Shown: positions 43,722 to 53,130 of the stretch, piece after piece
Position numbering within the stretch: position 1 is the stretch's first letter
How the letters are laid out: every line of letters begins with the position of its first letter
From: Bacteroides_E sp964528875
Lineage (GTDB): Bacteria > Bacteroidota > Bacteroidia > Bacteroidales > Bacteroidaceae
DNA: 64,000 nt
Reading direction: 5' to 3'
Assembly: GCA_964528875.1 (NCBI GenBank)
Contig: CAZGUI010000001.1
Location: 1 to 64,000, forward strand
Made by a program: the position numbers and the translations under genes
Notes under the pieces: model-generated
Seen by the model: only the letters and a program-made list of their open reading frames with translations
What the model was told of the DNA's origin: nothing
The model's database searches: none

Positions 43722-45170
43722 ATGAAGTCTAATTTTAAGTATATCGTTATTTTCATTATAGGAGCGCTCTGCATCGTATTCCTTGTCCAGCTTTTTTGGC
43801 TAAAAGGCTTGTACAATAGCATTGAAATTGAAACCGAGAAGAACATCTTTGAGTGTCTGAGCATTGCTAATTCACACGAACTGGAATTTAGAATGGATAG
43901 TTTGGATAACTTATCGGGAGAAGATAAACCTAAGGGGGAAATATCCATTACTCAATCTTTAGGAAATAATGATGACAATACGGAGGATGAATCCGATTCA
44001 AAAAAGATGATAAAGAGCAAACAGGTCGTTCAAAGTGGAGATACAATAAAAAGTAAGGAGGAGTTAGGAGATGAAGAGTTTAGCTTAGCTAAATTTGAGA
44101 AATTGGGAATAATGATTAGAGAAACGATGCATCAGACTTTCGATTCAATTATCCCCATCCGATTAGATACTCTTCATTCGGCCCTGTTTGAAGCACTGAG
44201 AACGAAAGGTATAAAATCGGAGATCTATAAGATTGAAGTCGTTCATTTTCCCAAAGATAGCGTGATGCAATACCTTGAGGTTGCAACCATTAACCAACCT
44301 TCATTCATTTTTAACTATACCTATGATTCAGAAAATCAGTTGGGCTACAGAGTTCATTTTGAGCCTTTGACTAGAACCATTTTATCACAGATGATTGGTG
44401 TTTTGGTAACGACAGCAATTATTATTTTTATTTTGGCTTTTGCCTTTTGGTATCTCATCCGAACCATTTTCCGACAAAAAACGCTAGAGGAAATGAAGGA
44501 AGATTTCACCAATAATATGACACACGAGCTTAAAACACCCATTGCTGTGGCCTACTCTGCTACGGATGCGTTACTTCATTTTGGGGTAGGAGAACAGAAA
44601 GAGAAAAGAGAACAATACCTCACAATATGTAAAGAACAATTGGAGAAACTGACCGGACTGGTAGAGCAGATTTTATCCATGAGTGTTGAACGACGACTTA
44701 AGCTTATCTTAAAAAAGGAAGAGATAAAAATCAAAGAGCTGTTGGATTCTTTAATAAACGAACATCAGATGAAATCGGATAAAGAGGTTCATTTCCATTT
44801 AGATATTCAACCCGAAGATCTAACAGTGAATGGTGACAAGACACACCTCAACAATGTCTTTAGTAACCTGATTGATAATGCCATTAAATATTCCAAAGAA
44901 AAGGTCTCCATAGAAATTCAAGCTTATAGAAAGGAGAATTTCTTTATCTTTAAATTAAAAGATAACGGAATAGGTATTCCTACAGACAAACAGAAATATC
45001 TCTTTGATAAGTTCTACCGCGTTTCACAGGGGAATCAGCACAATATTAAAGGCTATGGCATTGGTCTTTTCTATGTAAAAATGATTTTGGAAAAACATAA
45101 GGGAACCATAGAGGTTCATAGTGTGGTGAATAAGGGAACAGAATTTACAATCAAAATACCGATGGAATAA
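43722..45170 (+). CDS. Sensor histidine kinase
   Basis: A 482-residue kinase. One membrane segment near residues 7-25 and a second at about 223-247 bracket a periplasmic domain that includes an acidic, low-complexity stretch (about 85-130). The HisKA box has FTNNMTHELKTP with phospho-acceptor His268. The ATPase domain has NLIDNAIKYS (N box), KDNGIGIP (G1) and GYGIGLFYV (G2). It forms a pair with the response regulator gene whose ATG overlaps its stop codon (TAATG), so the two are translationally coupled. Signal unknown. Confidence 0.95.
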   Translation: MKSNFKYIVIFIIGALCIVFLVQLFWLKGLYNSIEIETEKNIFECLSIANSHELEFRMDSLDNLSGEDKPKGEISITQSLGNNDDNTEDESDSKKMIKSKQVVQSGDTIKSKEELGDEEFSLAKFEKLGIMIRETMHQTFDSIIPIRLDTLHSALFEALRTKGIKSEIYKIEVVHFPKDSVMQYLEVATINQPSFIFNYTYDSENQLGYRVHFEPLTRTILSQMIGVLVTTAIIIFILAFAFWYLIRTIFRQKTLEEMKEDFTNNMTHELKTPIAVAYSATDALLHFGVGEQKEKREQYLTICKEQLEKLTGLVEQILSMSVERRLKLILKKEEIKIKELLDSLINEHQMKSDKEVHFHLDIQPEDLTVNGDKTHLNNVFSNLIDNAIKYSKEKVSIEIQAYRKENFFIFKLKDNGIGIPTDKQKYLFDKFYRVSQGNQHNIKGYGIGLFYVKMILEKHKGTIEVHSVVNKGTEFTIKIPME

Positions 45171-45856
45171 TGGAGCAGACAAACGTACTACTTGTCGAAG
45201 ACGAACAGACTTTAGCTATGATTATCCGAGATACGCTAACAGAACAAGGGTTTAATTTAACGTTAGCGAGTAATGGAGCCGAAGGGCTAAAGCTCTTTTT
45301 TGAAATACGCCCGGATATAATAGTGGCCGATGTAATGATGCCCGAACTTGATGGTTTCGAAATGGTTAGTAAAATACGCCAGACAGATAAAACAACCCCT
45401 ATTCTTTTCCTTACGGCCCGTTCTGCTATTAAAGATGTAGTTGAGGGGTTTGAGCTAGGAGCTAACGACTACCTAAAAAAGCCTTTCAATATGCAGGAGC
45501 TAATTGTCAGAATTAAAGCCTTGGTAGGCAGAGCACAACTAACAAATCCTAAAGAGGAAACAACCGAATTTAGTATAGGGATTTATCGGTTTAACTCAGT
45601 AACACAGATTTTATCTTACTTGGATACAAAAGAAGAACTATCGCACAGAGAATCTGAACTGCTTAAACGCTTTTGCATGAATAAGAACAACGTGGTTGAA
45701 ACACAAAGCATACTCCTTGATTTATGGGGAGACGACAGCTTTTTCAATACAAAGAGTTTACACGTTTTTATCACCAAATTAAGACATAAACTCGAGAAGG
45801 ATGAAAGCATCAAAATAATTAATGTAAGAGGAATTGGATACAAGTTAATTGTGTAA
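45170..45856 (+). CDS. OmpR/PhoB-family response regulator
   Basis: A 228-residue regulator: receiver domain (1-120) with acidic pocket Glu10-Asp11, phosphorylation Asp54 (VADVMMPELDG) and Lys in NDYLKKPF, then a winged-helix DNA-binding domain (about 130-228, HRESELLKRFCMNKNNVV and SLHVFITKLRHKLE). Partner of the kinase immediately upstream. It is followed by a convergent gap containing a degenerate palindromic repeat. Confidence 0.96.
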   Translation: MEQTNVLLVEDEQTLAMIIRDTLTEQGFNLTLASNGAEGLKLFFEIRPDIIVADVMMPELDGFEMVSKIRQTDKTTPILFLTARSAIKDVVEGFELGANDYLKKPFNMQELIVRIKALVGRAQLTNPKEETTEFSIGIYRFNSVTQILSYLDTKEELSHRESELLKRFCMNKNNVVETQSILLDLWGDDSFFNTKSLHVFITKLRHKLEKDESIKIINVRGIGYKLIV

Positions 45857-46170
45857 TTATAGCGCAGGTTTTTCTACTTTAGAATTCGCTCATCTTTTTT
45901 ATCTCCAAAATAAAAACCAGAAAAACAGATGCAATAAACGGCTAATTGAAGTCCTTTATCTGTGTTGGAAAAACATCCCGTAGAATGAATAGAACAGGGG
46001 TGTTTTCCTTTTTTACTCGGTCTAGAATGAGGGGTGCTCGGTCTAGGAGGGAAAAAATAACGGTGATTATAAATAGAAAAAAGATGACCTATCTGTTCAT
46101 TTTCTAAACAAGTTTTCTTTGCTTTATTCTTTTCAAGGTTGAACTATATTCAGTAAAGAACACTCTTCTG
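45857..46170. other. Convergent intergenic region with degenerate repeat copy C
   Basis: The 314-base gap between the response regulator and the S46 peptidase gene holds the repeat remnant at 46016-46051. No gene, RNA or clear terminator hairpin is seen. Confidence 0.6.
46016..46051. repeat. Composite palindromic repeat, copy C (two decayed units)
   Basis: CTCGGTCTAG followed by AATGAGGGGTG and then CTCGGTCTAGGAGGGA. The left arms and the GGGTG spacer match the core of copies A and D, but the right arms are mutated, so the hairpins are no longer perfect. Again in a convergent gap. Confidence 0.75.
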
Positions 46171-48303
46171 TTATTTAATTTTCAACTCATTTAGCAGACG
46201 GGTGGCTTTATGTGATTGTTCAATTAAGAAAAGAATATAACGAACATCCACACCAATACAACGCTGCAATTTAGGCTCATACAAATAATCACTACTCATT
46301 GCCTCCCAGTTACCATCGAAAGCTAATCCTAATAATTCCCCCTTACCATTAAACATGGCACTACCGGAATTTCCTCCTGTAATGTCATTATCGGAGATAA
46401 AACAAACAGGCAATTCTCCTTTTGCATTAGCGTAGCGGCCAAAATCCTTTTGTTGCAACAGGTTTTGTATTAAAGAAGATACGTGAAAATCCGGATCATC
46501 CGGGTAGGCTTTTATTTTCTCGAAAATACCTTTGGATGTAGTGTAATAACTATAGTCCACCCCATCTGCAGGCGAATAACTAGCTACTGTTCCATAACTT
46601 AAGCGCATCGTAAAATTAGCATCGGAATAATAGTTCCCCTTGGGGTTGAACTTACGAATCAACCGGTTATACTCTCTCTCCAATCGGTTGATTTCGTTTG
46701 TAGCCTGTGTAACTCCAAAGTTTAATTCATAATACTTCACAAGTAAATCCATCACCAAGTCAATAGCAACATCATCATAAAAAACGTCCGAAGAATCGCC
46801 TAAAAGCGTATAAAGTCCTTCCGAAGTGGTTAAAATTGATTTTGTATATAAATCGTCCACATAAAGCGAAATGGAATTATTATAATCCGAAGCAATGGTT
46901 TGATACACCTGAGGGTGATAAATAGGATCTATTTTTTCCTGATAGAGTTTTAACATCGCAGCAAAGACCTCTCTATCCAATGTAAGATTCAACTCATCAT
47001 AACGAGTCAAAAAATCAGCTACACCTTTCTTTACTGTCTCTTCTTCTCCTTCATAATCAAAGTTCAAGATATCTAACGACAGCTGGGTTAACTCCGGACC
47101 ATTAAGAAAACACTCTCCAAAATAAGCCATTGCTTTACTTACCTCACGGCGCTGCATATAATGCAAATTTAACTCGGTAAGTAAACGTAAATTCAACTCA
47201 CGCTCCCTTTCATCAGAGGTTATTAGGTTTTGTAATTCAACCTCTTGTTCTTGACGTTGTTCAATGATACGACGTTCTTTTATGGATCGCTTTTGTCCAA
47301 TTGCGTTCTTCCAATAATTAGAACTTTTGGCATACTTGGAAGCGTATTGAGCCTGAATTTCCTCGTCTGCATTCATAGCATCCTTCCAGAGCTTTTGTTT
47401 CACTCCACGTACATCAATTAGGGCCTGATTAGGGCCATACAACAGCTCCTCTATTCCAAAAGAGGAAAGATAACGATGTGTACTCCCCGGATAACCCAAA
47501 GTCATACAAAAATTACCCTCTTCATATCCATCCAAAGAAATGGGAGCCACATATTTGGGACGAAAAGGCTGATTTGTTTCAGAAAAATCGGCCGGTTGAT
47601 TGGCTGCATCTGCATAAACACGAAAAACACTGAAGTCACCTGTATGTCTGGGCCAAACCCAGTTATCCGTATCCCAACCAAACTTTCCAATGGAGGAAGG
47701 AGGTGCAAAAACTAAGCGAATATCGTAATAGTTTTGATATGCAGACAGCCAATATTCATTGCCATCGTAAAAAGCATCTACTTTATAGGTTAAATCGGGT
47801 TCGTTAGCTGAATACTCTGATTCTATGACTAACAGGATTGAATCCACTACTTGATTGCGTTCGCTCTCGGTCATCTCTTGAGTAACTGTAGATAGAACAC
47901 GGGCAGTTACCTCTTGGGTAGAGACTAAAAAACTAACATACAAATCGGGACAAGGAAGTTCATCCACTAAGCGTTCTGCCACAAATCCCTCTTTAATATA
48001 ATTGTCCTCTAAAGAACTAAGCTCGTGAATTGCATTGAAACCACAATGATGATTGGTAAACAATAATCCCTCATCAGACACCATCACTCCCGAACAAAAC
48101 CCACCAAAACTAACTATAGCATCTTTCAAAGAGGGTCGTTTTTCGTTATAAAGCTTTTTATTTTTGAGTGAGGCCCCTCTTTGCTTCATCTTTTGCTGCG
48201 TTTGTTTGCTTAAATTTCCAACAAACCACATTCCCTCATCTGCTAAAACAGAAGTAGTAATCCCTAAAAAGGCAAAAATCAACAATATCTTATCAAACTT
48301 CAT
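46171..48303 (-). CDS. S46-family dipeptidyl-peptidase, DPP7-type
   Basis: A 710-residue exported peptidase, the same size as Porphyromonas DPP7/DPP11. Signal peptide 1-21. The catalytic His lies in TNHHCG (85-86) and the Ser in GGNSGSAMF (about 646). S46 enzymes remove dipeptides from the N-terminus of peptides in the periplasm. The position that separates DPP7 (Gly; hydrophobic P1) from DPP11 (Arg; Asp/Glu P1) is Gly664 here, in LAFDGNWEAM, so DPP7-like specificity is predicted. Last gene of the ruvB-flippase-DUF389 run, five bases after the DUF389 gene. Confidence 0.92.
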   Translation of the reverse strand: MKFDKILLIFAFLGITTSVLADEGMWFVGNLSKQTQQKMKQRGASLKNKKLYNEKRPSLKDAIVSFGGFCSGVMVSDEGLLFTNHHCGFNAIHELSSLEDNYIKEGFVAERLVDELPCPDLYVSFLVSTQEVTARVLSTVTQEMTESERNQVVDSILLVIESEYSANEPDLTYKVDAFYDGNEYWLSAYQNYYDIRLVFAPPSSIGKFGWDTDNWVWPRHTGDFSVFRVYADAANQPADFSETNQPFRPKYVAPISLDGYEEGNFCMTLGYPGSTHRYLSSFGIEELLYGPNQALIDVRGVKQKLWKDAMNADEEIQAQYASKYAKSSNYWKNAIGQKRSIKERRIIEQRQEQEVELQNLITSDERERELNLRLLTELNLHYMQRREVSKAMAYFGECFLNGPELTQLSLDILNFDYEGEEETVKKGVADFLTRYDELNLTLDREVFAAMLKLYQEKIDPIYHPQVYQTIASDYNNSISLYVDDLYTKSILTTSEGLYTLLGDSSDVFYDDVAIDLVMDLLVKYYELNFGVTQATNEINRLEREYNRLIRKFNPKGNYYSDANFTMRLSYGTVASYSPADGVDYSYYTTSKGIFEKIKAYPDDPDFHVSSLIQNLLQQKDFGRYANAKGELPVCFISDNDITGGNSGSAMFNGKGELLGLAFDGNWEAMSSDYLYEPKLQRCIGVDVRYILFLIEQSHKATRLLNELKIK

Positions 48304-48308
48304 TCTAT

Positions 48309-49664
48309 TTATTCAATCGTTAAACGAATATTATCTGTCTTTAATCGTGCTTTAAGCCAATCGTTTATGTTTTTTTCTTCTTTGCCTTTGGGCTTTTCCT
48401 TAAAGTTAAAAATAGCCCAGGTAATAGTATCTACACGTGCTGAATCAACATAGCGCTCTAAGCGTTCAGAAATAGAGATGGATTGAATGCCGGGATAAAG
48501 CACTTTCACTTCATCCACCAACTTCTCACTTAAGGAGTTATACATCTTATATTTCTCCAGTTCTAACTCCAACTGTTCAATCTCCTCCAAACTCATTTGT
48601 AGTTTTTTCTCACTGGATTTATAGAAGTCCTCCATCACCATAGCACGAATGGATGAGATATCTACCTCCTCGTTTTGCATCCCTTGCAACACCGTTAACT
48701 TGACTTCGTCCAACTTATAATCTTTCAATCGCTTTTCTACTATAGCCAATGTGGTTTGAGGCACCTCCTCGCCCATCAGTATTACCCGAATCTCTTTATT
48801 CCCTTTCTCATAGATTACTTTTTTATCAATAATCTGAGAGTTAGGAAAATCCAGTTGTTCCGATATAAAACGAGAAGCAGAGGTGTTGAATACGGTTTCT
48901 TTAATAATACCAAAAGTCAAATAGATAGAGGGTATCATCGTGAGAATGACTATGATAACAATGTATTTCTTTACATTTTTTTCTCGATCTTTATCCACAA
49001 ATGTCTTAGGTTCAAATTGTAACCAACGTACCCCAATAAATGTAGCTACACTGATAAAAACCGTATTGATGAAGTACAAATAAAATGCACCTAAGAAATA
49101 GATTAAGTTACCTGTAGCCAATCCATAACCTGCTGTACACAATGGAGGCATTAAAGCAGTAGCAATTGCCACACCCGGAATAACAGTTCCTTTCTCTTTG
49201 GTAGATGCAGCTACTACACCCGAGAACCCTCCAAATAGAGCAATAAACACATCGAAAATGGTAGGTGAGGTACGTGCCAAAAGTTCAGATTGTGCCTCGG
49301 TTGAAGGAGTGAGTAAGAAAAAGAGTGAAGAGGTAGCAACACAGAATGCAGTAGTAACTAAATAACTCTTGATGGATTTGCGCAGCAAATCAATGTCGTT
49401 TATACCTACAGATAAACCAATACCCATAATAGGTCCCATTAAAGGAGAAATTAACATCGCACCAATAATTACAGCCGTTGAATTAATGTGCAACCCCAAC
49501 GAAGCAATAAAAATAGCAAAGATTAGCACCCAGAGTTTAGCTCCTTTGAATTCCACTCCCTGGCGCATACTTTCCTCCGTTCCTTTTTCGTTTTCTTTTC
49601 GAATATCCAAGTACTCTTTTAAAAAAGACTTGATGGCAAAAACATTTCGACTATCTGTTTTCAT
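48309..49664 (-). CDS. DUF389-family (TIGR00341-like) membrane protein
   Basis: A 451-residue protein with about six hydrophobic segments in residues 50-270. The DUF389 core is visible in LHINSTAVIIGAMLISPLMG and GVAIATALMPPLCTAGYG. The C-terminal 180 residues are soluble and partly coiled-coil (LQMSLEEIEQLELELEKYK). Function of the family is unknown. Its ATG overlaps the flippase stop codon (TAATG), so it is translationally coupled to it. Confidence 0.9.
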   Translation of the reverse strand: MKTDSRNVFAIKSFLKEYLDIRKENEKGTEESMRQGVEFKGAKLWVLIFAIFIASLGLHINSTAVIIGAMLISPLMGPIMGIGLSVGINDIDLLRKSIKSYLVTTAFCVATSSLFFLLTPSTEAQSELLARTSPTIFDVFIALFGGFSGVVAASTKEKGTVIPGVAIATALMPPLCTAGYGLATGNLIYFLGAFYLYFINTVFISVATFIGVRWLQFEPKTFVDKDREKNVKKYIVIIVILTMIPSIYLTFGIIKETVFNTSASRFISEQLDFPNSQIIDKKVIYEKGNKEIRVILMGEEVPQTTLAIVEKRLKDYKLDEVKLTVLQGMQNEEVDISSIRAMVMEDFYKSSEKKLQMSLEEIEQLELELEKYKMYNSLSEKLVDEVKVLYPGIQSISISERLERYVDSARVDTITWAIFNFKEKPKGKEEKNINDWLKARLKTDNIRLTIE

Positions 49665-51148
49665 TACTTTATAAAGCGATTAATTATAGGTATATTTCTT
49701 AAAGGTAAATCTTTTTTCACAAGGTAGACTAAAAAAACGGTTAATAGTAGCGTACGATAGCCCAATCGTAACCACAAATTATCTATAATCACATATTTCC
49801 CGGCAACGGATAAGCTACAGGCCAACAAAAAATAGAAAAAGATACCTTTTAGGTCATAAGGTATGGGATATTTCTTTTGACCCACAACATAGGAAAGAAT
49901 AGTTACTACCAAGTAACCAATGAGCCCCGACCAAGCAGAGGCTATGTAACCATATTGAGGAACAAAAATAATATTGAGTAAAACAATAACGACACACCCC
50001 ACCAAAGAGAAATAGGCTCCCCACTTTGTTTCGTCAATCAGTTTATACCAAAAAGATAAATTAAAATAAATGCCCATCAGTAATTCTGCTCCCATCACAA
50101 TAGGTACCACTTTTAGTCCTTCCCAATAGCCCGGAGTAATGATATACTTCAACAAATCCAAATAGAACATTACAATTAAGAAAGCTAACAAAGCAAAAAT
50201 AATGAAGTATTTCATTGCCGAGGCATACATCTTACCACTGTCCGATTTCTTGTCTTCCCCAAAAACAAAAGGCTCATAAGCATAACGAAAGGCCTGTGTA
50301 AACATCGCCATAATCATCGCTATTTTGCTGGCCGCTCCATAAATACCTAATTGAACCCGTGCTTCATTGCCATCACTAAAAAGGAAAGGAAATATGATCT
50401 TATCTATCGTTTGATTCAATATTCCTGCAATCCCCAATATTAGAATGGGAAAAGAGTAACGTAAGATACGTTTCATCAGAGGTTTATTAAATCCATGACG
50501 TATCTCTTTCAGTTCAGGAATAAAGAAGAGCAGTTGTAGAGAACTAGTGATTAAATTAGCAAAGAAAACATATCCTGCCTGAAAAGAAGGGTCGTACCAA
50601 ACAAATAAGTCGGGAAATAGCAATACTAATTTAGGACACCAAATTAAGAAGAAGAAATTCAGAAAGATATTTAAAGCAATGATGAACAACTTAATTCCTG
50701 CAAATTTTATGGGTCTGCGTTTATACCTTAAATAAGCAAAAGGGATGCTTTGGAAGGCATCTAATGCAACCACAATGGCCATCATTCCAATAAAGCTAGG
50801 ATAATCAGTATAACCTAAAAAAGAGGATATGGGTTGAAGAAAGGTTAAACAAAGTAAGATAAAAAGCAAAGAAGTAATTCCTACGGAAATTAAAATGGAA
50901 GAATAAACTTGTTGGTTCTCCTTCTCTTTATTCATAAAACGGAAAAACCCTGTTTCCATTCCATAGGTCAATAAAACTAGGAAAAGAGCTACAAAAGCGT
51001 AGATATTCGTAACGACTCCATAGCCACCAGACTCCACAGCCATAACCAAAACATACATCGGTACAAGCAGATAGTTCAGAAAACGCCCTACAATACTACT
51101 TACACCATAAATTACGGTCTCTTTGGCTAAACTAGCTAATTTTGACAT
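49664..51148 (-). CDS. Polysaccharide/lipid flippase of the MOP (Wzx-like) superfamily
   Basis: A 494-residue protein with about 12-14 membrane segments. The N-terminus (KETVIYGVSSIVGRFLNYLL) and the middle segment YSFPILILGIAGILNQTIDK match oligosaccharide flippases. Expected substrate is an undecaprenyl-linked sugar precursor. No glycosyltransferase or polymerase gene lies nearby, so it is not part of a visible capsule or O-antigen cluster. Ten bases after ruvB. Confidence 0.9.
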   Translation of the reverse strand: MSKLASLAKETVIYGVSSIVGRFLNYLLVPMYVLVMAVESGGYGVVTNIYAFVALFLVLLTYGMETGFFRFMNKEKENQQVYSSILISVGITSLLFILLCLTFLQPISSFLGYTDYPSFIGMMAIVVALDAFQSIPFAYLRYKRRPIKFAGIKLFIIALNIFLNFFFLIWCPKLVLLFPDLFVWYDPSFQAGYVFFANLITSSLQLLFFIPELKEIRHGFNKPLMKRILRYSFPILILGIAGILNQTIDKIIFPFLFSDGNEARVQLGIYGAASKIAMIMAMFTQAFRYAYEPFVFGEDKKSDSGKMYASAMKYFIIFALLAFLIVMFYLDLLKYIITPGYWEGLKVVPIVMGAELLMGIYFNLSFWYKLIDETKWGAYFSLVGCVVIVLLNIIFVPQYGYIASAWSGLIGYLVVTILSYVVGQKKYPIPYDLKGIFFYFLLACSLSVAGKYVIIDNLWLRLGYRTLLLTVFLVYLVKKDLPLRNIPIINRFIK

Positions 51149-51158
51149 TCAATTTGAG

Positions 51159-52199
51159 TTAATCGAATAATGAAGCCTGATCGGCAAATCCCCCTCTTTG
51201 TCTCCCCAGGTGACGATAAGCTAAATCGGTTACTTGCCTGCCTCTAGGTGTTCTTTTCAAAAAACCTTCTTTAATCAAAAAGGGTTCATACACCTCTTCA
51301 ATGGTTCCGGAATCTTCACCTAAAGCAGTTGCTATGGTAGTTAGTCCCACAGGACCTCCACCAAACTTATCGATAACAGTGCATAATATTTTATTATCAA
51401 TATCATCTAAACCGTAACGGTCGATATTCAATGATTCCAACGCATATCGTGCAATATCTACATCAATACTCCCTGTACCTTTTACCTGAGCAAAGTCACG
51501 TACTCGCCTCAATAAAGAGTTGGCTACACGTGGAGTACCTCGACTTCTAGAGCCAATCTCTGCCGCTGCATCATTAGAGCAATGGATATCCAATATCTTA
51601 CTGGAACGTAAGATAATTCCATTCAATACCTCATTATTATAATATTCTAAATGCAGATTGATTCCAAAACGAGCACGTAAAGGAGAGGTTAATAACCCAC
51701 TACGAGTAGTTGCTCCTACTAAAGTAAAAGGACTTAAATCGATTTGAATACTACGAGCCGAAGGTCCTTTGTCTATCATAATATCAATTCGATAATCTTC
51801 CATAGCTGAATAAAGATACTCCTCAACTATAGGCGAAAGACGATGTATTTCATCAATAAAGAGCACATCATTGGGTTCTAAACTGGTCAAAACACCCGCT
51901 AAATCTCCGGGTTTATCCAACACCGGACCGGAAGTTATTTTCATGCCTACCCCCAACTCATTCGCTATAATGTTTGACAAGGTGGTTTTTCCCAACCCGG
52001 GAGGTCCGTGTAATAACACGTGATCTAGTGCCTCACCTCGCATACGAGCAGCCTGAACAAACACCCGCAAGTTATCCACCACTTTGTCTTGTCCTTGAAA
52101 ATCATCAAAACTTAGGGGTCGGAGAACATTTTCAAATTCCCTCTCTTGTGGAGTGATTTGATGCTCTCTTATATCGAACTCTTCTTCCAAATATTCCAT
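51159..52199 (-). CDS. ruvB: Holliday junction branch-migration ATPase RuvB
   Basis: About 346 residues. With RuvA it forms the motor that migrates Holliday junctions. Walker A GPPGLGKT lies near residue 67, Walker B LFIDEIH near 115, with the sensor GATTRSGLLTSPLRARFG and arginine finger, and the C-terminal winged helix (FLKRTPRGRQVTDLAYRHL). Starts at 52199 or 52205 are both possible. A -7 box TACCTTTG at 52211-52218 leaves a very short leader. Confidence 0.98.
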   Translation of the reverse strand: MEYLEEEFDIREHQITPQEREFENVLRPLSFDDFQGQDKVVDNLRVFVQAARMRGEALDHVLLHGPPGLGKTTLSNIIANELGVGMKITSGPVLDKPGDLAGVLTSLEPNDVLFIDEIHRLSPIVEEYLYSAMEDYRIDIMIDKGPSARSIQIDLSPFTLVGATTRSGLLTSPLRARFGINLHLEYYNNEVLNGIILRSSKILDIHCSNDAAAEIGSRSRGTPRVANSLLRRVRDFAQVKGTGSIDVDIARYALESLNIDRYGLDDIDNKILCTVIDKFGGGPVGLTTIATALGEDSGTIEEVYEPFLIKEGFLKRTPRGRQVTDLAYRHLGRQRGGFADQASLFD

Positions 52200-52210
52200 A
52201 CTCATAGAGA

Positions 52211-52218
52211 CAAAGGTA
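52211..52218 (-). promoter_or_regulatory. -7 box just upstream of ruvB
   Basis: TACCTTTG fits TAnnTTTG on the minus strand and lies only about 6-12 bases before the start codon, so the transcript would be nearly leaderless if this box is used. Confidence 0.35.
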
Positions 52219-52347
52219 TAAAGATTCCATCTAAATCTAGCTTTTTTTCTTCACCTAAACATCATCTGTTTTTTTATTTATTTCAAGGCTTAGCGTTTTA
52301 ACTCTTGATATTTATATTAACTTTACCTTAAACAGAATCATTTGTCT

Positions 52348-53130
52348 ATGGAGTTACGTACAATCAACGTTTATAGATACATCACTCCCCTGCGAGAGGG
52401 TGGCTCATTGCCTGCATTGGCTGAAGCTGATGATGGGTACAAATATGTAGTTAAGTTCAGAGGCTCTGGACACGGAACCAAAGCGTTGGTATCGGAGCTA
52501 TTGGGTGGTTTAGTGGCTCAAAGATTGGGATTAAAAATTCCTGAGATTGTGTTTATATATCTGGATGAAGCGTTTGGACGAACAGAAGGCGATGAAGAGA
52601 TTCAAGACTTGCTACAAGCTAGTCAGGGATTGAATATGGGGTTGCACTTTCTTTCTCCTGCCTACACTTTCGATCCGGTCTCAGCGGATGTAGATAACTT
52701 AACTGCATCCAAAATTTTATGGCTAGATGCTTTCATTACCAACATTGACCGTACGGTAAAAAACACGAATATGCTTATTTTTAAGCGGGAACTCTGGTTG
52801 ATAGACCACGGCGCTTCTTTCTACTTTCATCACTCTTGGGATAACTGGGAAAAAGCGGCATTAAGCCCATTTCCTTATGTGAAAGATCACGTGTTATTAC
52901 CTTATGCGTATGAATTGGATTTTGTGGATGACAACTGTAAAAAGTTACTGACAGATTCTGTTATTGATGATATGGTAGATACTCTACCCGATGATTGGTT
53001 AAATTGGACAAGCGAAGATCTTTCTATTGATGACATCCGCAATGTTTACAAGCAATTTATGAAAACAAGAAGAGATAACTCGCATTTATTCATCAAAGAA
53101 GCTCAAAATGCAAGAGAAGCACTTATATGA
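52348..53130 (+). CDS. HipA-like protein kinase
   Basis: A 260-residue protein. It keeps the HipA-kinase motifs: ATP-binding Lys36 (YVVKFRG) and Glu50, the catalytic loop NIDRTVKN with Asp134 and Asn139, and IDHG with Asp153. It is shorter than E. coli HipA (about 440) and matches the HipA_2-like proteins that are encoded beside a DUF3037 protein. The next gene overlaps it by 23 bases, so the two are translated together. No HipB-type helix-turn-helix gene is nearby, so this is not a standard toxin-antitoxin pair. Substrate unknown. The ATG at 52348 is chosen over a TTG six bases upstream. Confidence 0.82.
   Translation: MELRTINVYRYITPLREGGSLPALAEADDGYKYVVKFRGSGHGTKALVSELLGGLVAQRLGLKIPEIVFIYLDEAFGRTEGDEEIQDLLQASQGLNMGLHFLSPAYTFDPVSADVDNLTASKILWLDAFITNIDRTVKNTNMLIFKRELWLIDHGASFYFHHSWDNWEKAALSPFPYVKDHVLLPYAYELDFVDDNCKKLLTDSVIDDMVDTLPDDWLNWTSEDLSIDDIRNVYKQFMKTRRDNSHLFIKEAQNAREALI

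Noticed and set aside
48992..49000. A TTATCCACA sequence, identical to a DnaA box
   Set aside because: It is a single copy inside the DUF389 gene with no cluster of boxes or AT-rich unwinding region around it, so it does not support an origin here.
52886..52900. A CACGTG inside the HipA-like gene as a second parS
   Set aside because: The flanking bases do not match TGTT and AAACA, so it is only a chance hexamer.
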